Source of the DNA: Elusimicrobiota bacterium
GTDB taxonomy: Bacteria > CG03 > SLGR01 > JAFGSA01
NCBI GenBank assembly: GCA_016934855.1
Contig: JAFGSA010000024.1
Coordinates: 1-64,000 of the forward strand
Length of the DNA: 64,000 bases
Reading direction: 5' to 3'
The notes beneath the pieces are model-generated. The model saw only the letters and a list, made by a program, of their open reading frames with translations, was not told the DNA's origin and made no database searches. A program made the position numbers and the translations under genes. Positions 57,038 to 64,000 of this stretch are shown here, piece after piece (the first letter of the stretch is position 1; each line of letters opens with the position of its first letter).

Positions 57038-57714
57038 GGCAAGCTGTCCTCTGGTTTTTTTGCTCTCAGCACAATGGAATTGACCAAGTAGAGTGCAGAA
57101 CTCAACAAGATCATTGTCGTCACACGCGCTATTAATGGCCCGATTATAAATATCATGAAGTTTTCTTCGTACGGAGAGAAAAGATACATGATCCTTTTTA
57201 CACTGAAAAAGCCGGGCCTCTTTTCTGCCGGGAGCTCATCCATAGCAGGGAAATCCGTCGTGCTTGGCGGTTTTATCCTTAATATCTTTTTTATAAGAAA
57301 ATGATTGCCGTAGTGTACCGCAAATAGCATGATGCCAAGTACTGTATGACCCTTTATGAAATAGAAAGAATAAAATACTCCCAGAACTACCAGCAATTTG
57401 CCGTACGCATTCACCAGATGGTCCAGTTTCGCCCCGAGTTTCGACGGCTGCTCCCTCATCCTGGCCAGCTTGCCGTCCGTAAAATCCAGGATTATGGCAA
57501 TATAGAAACACATTGAACCGGCCAGATACTTTCCGATCATAAATGAATATGACGAAAAACAATAAGAACAAAATCCCAGAACTGTAACCAGGTTAGGATG
57601 TATGAAACGCAGTTTATAGAATATTACGGCAAGCGCCATGGAAGGCGGTTCTATCAAATAAAGCGGAAACAGCCAGGTTCTTGCTCTGCTGCTCTTTATT
57701 ATCCGGTCTTTCAT
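57034..57714 (-). CDS. CDP-alcohol phosphatidyltransferase, fourth Asp replaced by Asn
   Basis: Protein of 226 residues, about six helices. Motif residues Asp77, Asp80-Gly, Ala-Arg, Gly94 and Asp98 are present, but the position of the fourth Asp (residue 102) is Asn. The fourth Asp is the proposed catalytic base in this family. Start placed at 57714, with GGAGGGGAG close upstream and a one-base overlap with the GT gene stop; a frame 15 codons longer runs into that gene. It overlaps the next homologue by four bases, suggesting they act together. Confidence 0.82.
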   Translation of the reverse strand: MKDRIIKSSRARTWLFPLYLIEPPSMALAVIFYKLRFIHPNLVTVLGFCSYCFSSYSFMIGKYLAGSMCFYIAIILDFTDGKLARMREQPSKLGAKLDHLVNAYGKLLVVLGVFYSFYFIKGHTVLGIMLFAVHYGNHFLIKKILRIKPPSTTDFPAMDELPAEKRPGFFSVKRIMYLFSPYEENFMIFIIGPLIARVTTMILLSSALYLVNSIVLRAKKPEDSLP

Positions 57715-58799
57715 TATTCTCCCCTCCTGCCGTTTTTTTCTAATACCCATTTTATGCAATTCATGAATCCGGCGGACATATTTCTGATGTTTCCCTTTTC
57801 TTCCATAGTCCTTTTCGCTTCTTCCGAAAATTTTCTATAGACCTCATCATCATGGAGAAGATACTCTATCTTCTCTCTTAACCCCGATATATCTCCCCTG
57901 GGGACCATGAACCCGTTCTTGCCCTCTTCCAGATAGAATATCTCAGGACCGTGCCAGACATCCTCGGTGACCGTGGGGAGGCCCCAGTAGAAAGCCTGGT
58001 TTATGCCCAGTCCGTTCGCGCCAGGTATACTGAACACATCCGACATCTTGAATATCTCGTTTACCGCGTCAGGTTCGAATATAGCGCCCATATACTTCAC
58101 GTTATTCATACCTTTTATCTTATCAAGCTGATCTTCCCTGATATCCGGACCCACTATTACCAATCCTATATTATTATCTATATTTTCGAAAGCTTCTATA
58201 AGATCATCGAGCCTTTTCCTGGGCTGTATGCGCCCGACAAAAAGCACTATCTTGTCGAACTGTATTCCGTATTTCCTGCGCAGATCCTTTTTACCCGCGG
58301 TGATTTCCGGTATCGTATCAAAATTCAACGTATTGGGAGCGATGAATATCCTGTCATGGTTCTTCTTTTTTATGTACTTTTTCTCATTAGGCGAAAATAG
58401 GATTATTCCGTCGGATAAATTATGAAGATGCCTGAAGAATAGGTTCTTGCAAATACTATCCCTGTCCTGCAGGTTAATGCCGTGCTTCCAAATGACACAA
58501 GGTATTCTTTTTATTTTAAGCCAGTATATCAGCGGAAAAAGAACTGTATCTTTAAGATGAAGACCGAACATCACGGCTGAAGGAGACTCCTTCTTTACCA
58601 GTGAAATACATGAACTAAGGTTCAGCTTTGTCTCGATGCATCTGAATTTTATTTCACTCTTCTGGTCATTGAATACTTTTCCCTTAGGGACTACCAGGAT
58701 CAGCTCGTAACCCGCCTTTTTCGCGTCTTCCGCCAGGTAATTATTGATAGGGATGCGGTAATGCCTTATCTTATTTACAACGTACAATATCTTCTTCAT
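57714..58799 (-). CDS. Glycosyltransferase (GT-B, family 4-like)
   Basis: Protein of 361 residues. VVNKIRHYRIPINNYLAEDAKKAGY in the N-domain; LFVGRIQPRKRLDDLIEAFENI and FSIPGANGLGINQAFYWGLPTVTED in the C-domain. The catalytic-loop Glu is replaced by GLGINQAF, a variant seen in some GT4 relatives. It lies between a CDP-alcohol transferase and an O-antigen polymerase-like gene; overlaps of one and four bases. Confidence 0.8.
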   Translation of the reverse strand: MKKILYVVNKIRHYRIPINNYLAEDAKKAGYELILVVPKGKVFNDQKSEIKFRCIETKLNLSSCISLVKKESPSAVMFGLHLKDTVLFPLIYWLKIKRIPCVIWKHGINLQDRDSICKNLFFRHLHNLSDGIILFSPNEKKYIKKKNHDRIFIAPNTLNFDTIPEITAGKKDLRRKYGIQFDKIVLFVGRIQPRKRLDDLIEAFENIDNNIGLVIVGPDIREDQLDKIKGMNNVKYMGAIFEPDAVNEIFKMSDVFSIPGANGLGINQAFYWGLPTVTEDVWHGPEIFYLEEGKNGFMVPRGDISGLREKIEYLLHDDEVYRKFSEEAKRTMEEKGNIRNMSAGFMNCIKWVLEKNGRRGE

Positions 58800-60157
58800 A
58801 CTGCTTCCTCTTTTTCAAGTTTCGCCGCTGCCACTACCGATATAGCTATCGGCAGCGTTGCCTCGAGATAACTTAAATAGCTCCCGGTCAGGCACATTAT
58901 TAACAGTGCCAATAATTCCGAAAACACGGTCAGGTAAAGCGCATGCATACGGTTCGATCTGCTTCGGAAAAATAGCGACTTTCTAAAAGCCGACAACATC
59001 ATGGCGCCGAGCAGGACCAGCAGCGCGGCTACCGATATCACTCCTCCCACGCTGAGAAGTTCTATAAAATAATTATCCCCTTGCCTGTCGTCTCCGTAAC
59101 CGACGCCGAAAAGAATCTTCGGAACACTTCTCTTCCTTACGGTTTCCAATATAAGTCTCCAGGTACTGTATCTTACCGACATTCCTTTCACATCTTTTAT
59201 ACTGAAACCGGTTCCGTTTTCCACATCTGCGCGGCCGGACGCGCCTTCTTCCTCCTTTACAACCATATTATTCCTGGATACGGTTAATTTCTTTTTAACT
59301 CTGTCTGCTATCTTTTCACTGTAAAAAGTGCTCAGTATCAAAACTCCCGCAATTAATATCATTCCCTGCTTCAATATGGCGGCTGAATTTTTATCCCTTT
59401 TCTGTATTATAAGCAGGCTCATACAACCTGCCGCGCATGATAAGATAGACGTTATTGATAGCGACACTATCAATCCGACAAATATGACAAGTTCCAGGAT
59501 ATATATTTTTACTTTCTTACCTTTCATTAACGGCGCCATCCCGAGAATGTATATCATCGCCATGCTCATATATGCCCCGAAAGTGTTGCCCGTTTCTCCG
59601 AAAAATGCGGGTACCTTCCTGTGACTTATGAAATTTGTAAGATGCGGCGTGCCGTAGATATAGTATTTTTCCGCAATCTTCCAAAGGATATCTATATCAA
59701 GCGCCTGGCCTATTCCGACTGCCGCCGCTATGATAACCCCGACAAGATAGGCGGTTGTAATATTTTTCAAATCTTCTATTTCGGCCATGAACCAATACAT
59801 GAACACCGCGATAAAGACCACCTGCATGAACCTCAATCCTTCCGTTATTCTTCCGGGATTAGGCGAATCTCCGAAGATGAATGCAGATACTGTAGGAAAG
59901 AACGAAGCCGTTATGAATACGGATACGAATAAAATAAACAGCCCGTTTACATCCCTTATCCTGATTTTCAGTCTTCCTATACCGAATAGCCCCGCGAAGA
60001 AGATAATCATAAAGAATATATTATCGATCCCGATCTTGCCGTATACCTTGCATGTCAGCCGGTCTATCAGCGGCAATATCGCAAGATATACCAGGAATAT
60101 ATTAAATGCTATCTTTTTTATATTTATCTTTTCCGATATTTTTAATATTCCATTCAT
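58796..60157 (-). CDS. O-antigen polymerase/ligase-like membrane protein
   Basis: Protein of 453 residues, about 11-12 helices and a large loop (about residues 285-355) rich in charged residues. FFGETGNTFGAYMSMAMIYI and a long central loop resemble Wzy-type polymerases; the sequence is only distantly like the ligase at 47673-48959. Ribosome site AGGAAAA just before the ATG. It might polymerise the repeat units or ligate a second glycan. Confidence 0.72.
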   Translation of the reverse strand: MNGILKISEKINIKKIAFNIFLVYLAILPLIDRLTCKVYGKIGIDNIFFMIIFFAGLFGIGRLKIRIRDVNGLFILFVSVFITASFFPTVSAFIFGDSPNPGRITEGLRFMQVVFIAVFMYWFMAEIEDLKNITTAYLVGVIIAAAVGIGQALDIDILWKIAEKYYIYGTPHLTNFISHRKVPAFFGETGNTFGAYMSMAMIYILGMAPLMKGKKVKIYILELVIFVGLIVSLSITSILSCAAGCMSLLIIQKRDKNSAAILKQGMILIAGVLILSTFYSEKIADRVKKKLTVSRNNMVVKEEEGASGRADVENGTGFSIKDVKGMSVRYSTWRLILETVRKRSVPKILFGVGYGDDRQGDNYFIELLSVGGVISVAALLVLLGAMMLSAFRKSLFFRSRSNRMHALYLTVFSELLALLIMCLTGSYLSYLEATLPIAISVVAAAKLEKEEAV

Positions 60158-60164
60158 TTTTTCC

Positions 60165-61286
60165 TTATCCTGCCGTGCCGTTTATCATTTCAGCGTATTC
60201 ATCCACCACTGTTTCGGCCCTGTATTCTCCGGATTTTTTTTTGTTCTCTCTTGAGAATCTTTCACTCAGAGCGCGGTCGGAAAGAAGCCGGCATATAGCA
60301 TCCGCAAGCGCCTGCGGATCTTCTTTCGGAACTATAAACCCGTTTTCACCGTCCCGGATCAACTCGTGAACCGATTCCGAATATTCAGTAGAAATTACCG
60401 GTTTGCCGCAGGCCATCGCTTCCAGGAGCACGTTCGGGAGCCCCTCCCACAATGATGAAAGAACGAATATCTCAGAACCTTTTATATAGCTATATACGTT
60501 TTCCTTGAAACCCGGCAGATCTATACTGCCCTGCAACTTGAACCGCTCTATCATTGCGGAAAGCTTTTCCCTAAGGCCGCCTTCGCCGAGTATTATCAGC
60601 CTGCATTCTGTCTTTTTCACTACTTTTGAAAAAGCCTCGATCAGGTATTCAAAGCCTTTTGCCTTCTTGAGCTTACCCGCGGCGATGACTATGGGAACAC
60701 CTTCGCCGTACCAGGGGTGAACCGGCGGTTCCGCCGACAAGGTGTCTATCCTGTCTATTTCCAGGGGATTTTTCACCACTTTTATCCTGTCTTCGGATAC
60801 ATTAAACGCATTTACCATCTCGTCTTTTGCAGATCGCGAATTAGTGATGACAAGGTCCGCATAATTATATACGAACCTGTGTATCCCGTATCTGAGGAAG
60901 AACAGCCCCTGTAGTCTTATTTTCACCAGTATAAGGTTCCTCACATTGGCAATGAATTTCGCGGATGATCCGGTGATCTTTTTTGCCAGAGCCGTTACTG
61001 TATTGCCGCTCCCCATAAAACTGACCAGAATATCCGGGTTCTCATTTTTTATTACGCCGCACATCCTTAAAACAAGGCCCGGGAAAGAAAAAAACGGCTT
61101 TCTTTTCTTAAAATCATATATTTTTATGTCGCCCATAAACTCATCAATTCGGCTGCCTTGGGCCTGCAGGAGCACGAGTACGGGATCGAACCTCTCCCTG
61201 TCAAGATATTTCAATATGAGTAAAATCACCTTTTCAGCGCCGCCGGGCCTTAGCGAGTTCACAACAAAAATGACCTTTTTTTTCAT
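60165..61286 (-). CDS. GT4 glycosyltransferase
   Basis: Protein of 373 residues: VNSLRPGGAEKVILLILKYL at the start, VIAAGKLKKAKGFEYLIEAFSKV and LSSLWEGLPNVLLEAMACGKPVISTEYSESVHELI, a standard GT4. The ATG has no ribosome site and the leader is A/T-rich; a promoter candidate lies 30-50 bases upstream, inside the end of the next gene. Seven bases separate it from the polymerase-like gene downstream. Confidence 0.9.
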   Translation of the reverse strand: MKKKVIFVVNSLRPGGAEKVILLILKYLDRERFDPVLVLLQAQGSRIDEFMGDIKIYDFKKRKPFFSFPGLVLRMCGVIKNENPDILVSFMGSGNTVTALAKKITGSSAKFIANVRNLILVKIRLQGLFFLRYGIHRFVYNYADLVITNSRSAKDEMVNAFNVSEDRIKVVKNPLEIDRIDTLSAEPPVHPWYGEGVPIVIAAGKLKKAKGFEYLIEAFSKVVKKTECRLIILGEGGLREKLSAMIERFKLQGSIDLPGFKENVYSYIKGSEIFVLSSLWEGLPNVLLEAMACGKPVISTEYSESVHELIRDGENGFIVPKEDPQALADAICRLLSDRALSERFSRENKKKSGEYRAETVVDEYAEMINGTAG

Positions 61287-61311
61287 AAATAAATATGGAA
61301 TTTTTATTAAT

Positions 61312-61340
61312 AATATACGCTATTTCACACTATCTTGCAA
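61312..61340 (-). promoter_or_regulatory. Possible internal promoter before the 61286 GT4 gene
   Basis: Minus strand TTGCAA (61340-61335), exactly 17 bases, then TATATT (61317-61312), mostly within the end of the CDP-alcohol transferase gene. The start site would leave a leader of about 20 bases. This is one of the few breaks in the otherwise overlapping locus. Confidence 0.35.
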
Positions 61341-62108
61341 CCTGCCCAGCACCTCTCCCCGCATGCTTTTCAAGAACACGATAAACCCGAGCAGCGCATG
61401 CAAATACAGATATAAACGCATGTAAAGTATAATCCCGTATGCCGCATCATACTTTTCTATAACAGAAAATACGATGAGCAGTACCGCTATATTGTCTTCC
61501 CTGCACAATATCTGCAGGCCGGTAACCGCCCTTTTCACATAACGGTTATTTATCCTGAAATATACCGCTTCCTTAAGGCTCCTCAGCTCCGGGCTCACTT
61601 TGAATACTATTGCCTTATAGCTGGACCTCGTATATCGCAGGTATATACCCAGTAGAGCTGTTGCCGAACCGATGGCCAGGGGATGAAGTCCGTTTCCCCG
61701 TAAAGCCATGCCGATACCGACAAGGAACCAGCAGAGCCTGTATATAAAATGATACTGCGAATCGAGGAAAACCCCCCTGAGGCTGAATATGTTTTTTATT
61801 CGCGCCAGTTCTCCGTCGACTTTATCGAGCACGATCGACAGATACAGCAATACAGCGCCGGCTAGATAAGCGCCCCTGAATAACATTACAAGACCGGCAA
61901 TACATACGGCTAATACCGCGTAAGATACCGTGTCGGGTTTTGTGCCCGGGAAAACCCTCAGAATAAACCACGTAATATATGGCGAAATCAGTCTGGGAAC
62001 CCATCTTCCGTATTTAAATGTCATCTTCTGGATGACATTCTCATATTTAAGCCTTTTCGCCTTTTGTCCGAGCTCCCTGACCTGCTTCAACGTATAAAAT
62101 TGACTCAT
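61320..62108 (-). CDS. CDP-alcohol phosphatidyltransferase, fourth Asp replaced by His
   Basis: Protein of 262 residues with about six helices. The motif is present as Asp95, Asp98-Gly, Ala-Arg, Gly112 and Asp116, but the fourth Asp (position 120) is His. Start chosen at 62108, where AGGAG is nine bases upstream and the ATG overlaps the RtcB-like stop (ATGA); an ATG three codons earlier sits directly on the ribosome site. Whether the changed residue still supports the usual CMP displacement is unknown. Confidence 0.82.
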   Translation of the reverse strand: MSQFYTLKQVRELGQKAKRLKYENVIQKMTFKYGRWVPRLISPYITWFILRVFPGTKPDTVSYAVLAVCIAGLVMLFRGAYLAGAVLLYLSIVLDKVDGELARIKNIFSLRGVFLDSQYHFIYRLCWFLVGIGMALRGNGLHPLAIGSATALLGIYLRYTRSSYKAIVFKVSPELRSLKEAVYFRINNRYVKRAVTGLQILCREDNIAVLLIVFSVIEKYDAAYGIILYMRLYLYLHALLGFIVFLKSMRGEVLGRLQDSVK

Positions 62109-63442
62109 CTGTTCCATCTCCTGTTAAATGACACCAGCGGCAGCAGCTTAACCGAATCTTTTATTATCTTCTTCCCTATGTAGAAATCTATCACCCTGTC
62201 TCCATCATGCCGGGTGTAATGCGGAACCGTCAGGGTCTTAAAACCCCCGAACATCTTTATTTCGTGAACAAATATCTCGGTAAACCTTCCCCTGTCATCT
62301 TCTTTCTTTCCCTCGAGGTATTTTCCCAGCCCGTGTTCGGCACTGTCCAGGCTTTCAGCGGAAGATTCTCCCGGAAGGACAAGATACGACGGATGGTCAT
62401 TCATCCCCGATATAATAGACCACCTGTTCCTGTAGTATTTTACGACATTATGCCGGTAGATTATTTTGCCGTCTTCATGTCCGAAATCTATATCGTTGTG
62501 AGTTCCTTCCGCTACTGGAAGGAAATTCCCCGATATATCCTCGCCGAAAACTTCTTTTACCGCATTTCTAAGCCTCATATACAGACATGCGCGCCTCAGG
62601 GAACCGAGGTTCTTAAGTAATCCCACGGCCTCTTTTATAACATCATACATCTTCTCGTTAGCCCTTATGGGCCTGTAATAATCCCGCAGGATATACTCAT
62701 CCGCCATATCCTTTCTTAACATAAACTCGAGCCTGTTGCCGCAAAGATGCGCCATGACGGCCAGTTCCCCGGCTTTCAGAGACTTATTATTCATTCCGGG
62801 ACCTTGAACTTCCTGAAGTTCCAAAAAGTGGTTTCCGCCGAACGTGTTCCCGATAAAACCGTTGCTGTTATATTTCGCCCCGTTTTTCCAGACATCCGAG
62901 TAAAATTCCTTAAATTTCAAGGCACCTCCGGCATGATTACCATCGGCCTCAAAACTGCCTTCTACTGTCTGCGCGTCTTTCTCCTCCAGGTGCATCCTGA
63001 GATAACTGCCTATGCCGCCCGAATACGCTTTTTCCCACTCGTCCCTTCTTATCCCGTACCTGCCTTTTCTCCAGCCGCCCGGATTCAGCTTCTTGTAAAG
63101 GCGGCTCGCAAGAAAATCCTGCTTGAATATCTTCTTAAAAATAACCTTGAACCTGTGAATATTCTCCTGCGTCGCTTCAAGCCCCGTTCTGAACGCGATC
63201 ATTCCGCAGCCTATTCCCCTGGACCGAAGCTGCGGATACAGCAAGTCATCCGTCGACCTGATCGCGACCCCAGAAGGCACGCTGCATTTATACCCGGCAT
63301 CGACATATTTGGCCTTCATGCTGACGTCCGGGAAAACCGCGACCTTCTCCACGCCGGGAAGAAGTGCGATCTCGTCAAGATATGCGCTGATATTGTCGAT
63401 ATCCGTGCCAGGGATAAGACATTTTATTTTATCCGAGATCAT
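62105..63442 (-). CDS. Divergent RtcB-family protein
   Basis: Protein of 445 residues with the RtcB fold signatures: VEKVAVFPDV, then RGIGCGMIAFRTG with Cys79, GGNHFLELQ with His205, MAHLCGNR with His232, GTHNDIDF with His315, YLVLPGESS and DSAEHGLGK with His370. These match the metal-binding Cys and His residues and the guanylated His of RtcB RNA ligases (GNHF, HSGSR, HN and HGAGR). Differences: the metal-binding Asp of DIGCGM is Gly76, PDVH reads PDVS, and HGAGR reads HGLGK. RtcB normally joins RNA 3-prime phosphates to 5-prime hydroxyls with GTP. Here it is locked between glycolipid genes by four-base overlaps, so a different acceptor is likely. Confidence 0.8.
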   Translation of the reverse strand: MISDKIKCLIPGTDIDNISAYLDEIALLPGVEKVAVFPDVSMKAKYVDAGYKCSVPSGVAIRSTDDLLYPQLRSRGIGCGMIAFRTGLEATQENIHRFKVIFKKIFKQDFLASRLYKKLNPGGWRKGRYGIRRDEWEKAYSGGIGSYLRMHLEEKDAQTVEGSFEADGNHAGGALKFKEFYSDVWKNGAKYNSNGFIGNTFGGNHFLELQEVQGPGMNNKSLKAGELAVMAHLCGNRLEFMLRKDMADEYILRDYYRPIRANEKMYDVIKEAVGLLKNLGSLRRACLYMRLRNAVKEVFGEDISGNFLPVAEGTHNDIDFGHEDGKIIYRHNVVKYYRNRWSIISGMNDHPSYLVLPGESSAESLDSAEHGLGKYLEGKKEDDRGRFTEIFVHEIKMFGGFKTLTVPHYTRHDGDRVIDFYIGKKIIKDSVKLLPLVSFNRRWNR

Positions 63443-64000
63443 TTGTTCCTGTCAGCCTCCCAATCTGACGCGGGGTATACGCTGAAACTGCCTCTTCTGG
63501 TATCGGCAACCAGATTATGCAGAACGTTCAACTTCAGTCCCCCGATGTAATCGAACCAGGCCCTGTACCAGCCGTATACTTTTCCGGGATCTTCGTAAGC
63601 ATCCAGGATCGCTGTCAGCCTTCCCGGGATATCCTTTGACGCTTTCGAGTAAACATATTCGACAGCCTTTATTTTCCTGACAAGCCTGAACCCGGGAAGA
63701 TCCAAAAGCACTTTCACTATTTTTTTAGCCTTTTTTTTCAGACCTTTTTTCTTTCTTAATATTTCTCCGTTCATCAGCTGTTTCCTTAACTTTGAGGGAT
63801 CGGAATATATCGTTAAAAACGATATTTTTTCCGCGTTTTTAAGTATATCAAGCGCTTCATCGCGGTCGTGAGTCTTGGCGCTGCGGCCATAGGGACGCAG
63901 AAAATCATAATGCAGTATTATCCCTTGCGAAAAGACCGAAGAAACGCTGTTCAGCTGGCTGGACCCGAGATGCAGCCATCCGGAAAAATCACCCACCCCC
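63439..64000 (-). CDS. Partial gene, unrecognised (possible P-loop kinase/transferase-like), start beyond window
   Basis: The last 187 codons of a gene, which ends by overlapping the RtcB-like ATG (ATGA). The visible part begins GWLHLGSSQLNSVSS, continues with ILHYDFLRPYGRS and KISFLTIYSDPSKLRKQL, has a basic patch (KKKGLKKKAKK) and ends in an alpha-helical segment with YGWYRAWFDYI. The pattern of a strand ending in HYD and then LTIYSDPSKLRKQ resembles the distal half of some P-loop kinases or sulfotransferases, but I do not recognise the family. A GTG at 63996 could be a start, though truncation by the edge is more likely. Confidence 0.6.
   Translation of the reverse strand, partial: GVGDFSGWLHLGSSQLNSVSSVFSQGIILHYDFLRPYGRSAKTHDRDEALDILKNAEKISFLTIYSDPSKLRKQLMNGEILRKKKGLKKKAKKIVKVLLDLPGFRLVRKIKAVEYVYSKASKDIPGRLTAILDAYEDPGKVYGWYRAWFDYIGGLKLNVLHNLVADTRRGSFSVYPASDWEADRNK

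Noticed and set aside
62747..63550. A 267-codon plus-strand frame over the RtcB-like gene
   Set aside because: Antisense shadow of a conserved protein; no signal of its own.

Overview
The window is a gene-dense bacterial segment in which every gene I can support lies on the minus strand, so transcription runs from high to low coordinates. No gap between genes exceeds 150 bases, and I saw no rRNA, tRNA, CRISPR array, insertion sequence or origin. The cell type looks Gram-negative: there is an NlpD-like lipoprotein, two family 9 (heptosyltransferase-type) glycosyltransferases, a Wzy/WaaL-type ligase and a WbaP-type initiating transferase. The mix of TPR-tailed membrane glycosyltransferases, B12-binding radical SAM proteins and collagen-like surface proteins resembles uncultured groups such as Omnitrophota. 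That placement is an inference from gene content, not from a marker gene.

Layout, left to right. 1-936: truncated collagen-like secreted protein. 1083-1754: HTH-receiver regulator with its own near-consensus promoter. 1792-15464: an envelope-glycan module in which two paralogous proteins of about 1230 residues (two polytopic halves plus a TPR tail) bracket two B12-type radical SAM enzymes, two GT2 transferases and a type I phosphodiesterase. 15563-21777: a membrane spermidine-synthase-like protein, an SGNH hydrolase, a sensor histidine kinase, a sigma factor and a small membrane protein. 21799-24759: DUF362 ferredoxin-type protein, larC and larB. 24836-32039: housekeeping genes apt, sigma factor, NlpD-like, acylphosphatase, pcm, HD phosphohydrolase, metK and phosphohexomutase; the pcm-nlpD-sigma order recalls the surE-pcm-nlpD-rpoS locus of proteobacteria.

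32014-64000 is one long polysaccharide/glycolipid locus with mostly overlapping genes. It encodes sugar-nucleotide supply (epimerase, ManC-type enzyme, AlgD-like GDP-mannose dehydrogenase, phosphohexomutase), an initiating phosphoglycosyltransferase, many GT2/GT4/GT9/GT-C transferases, a NodB-like deacetylase, a MurJ/MviN-type flippase, two O-antigen polymerase/ligase-like proteins and a methyltransferase. Its right end is the least ordinary part. It has three CDP-alcohol phosphatidyltransferases, two of which lack the usual fourth aspartate of the catalytic motif. Next to them are a divergent RtcB-family protein and an unidentified gene that runs off the window.

Reading of the whole: the genes jointly build, export and modify a cell-surface glycan that probably contains GDP-mannose-derived units. 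The CDP-alcohol/RtcB-like corner is the best candidate for an undescribed pathway.
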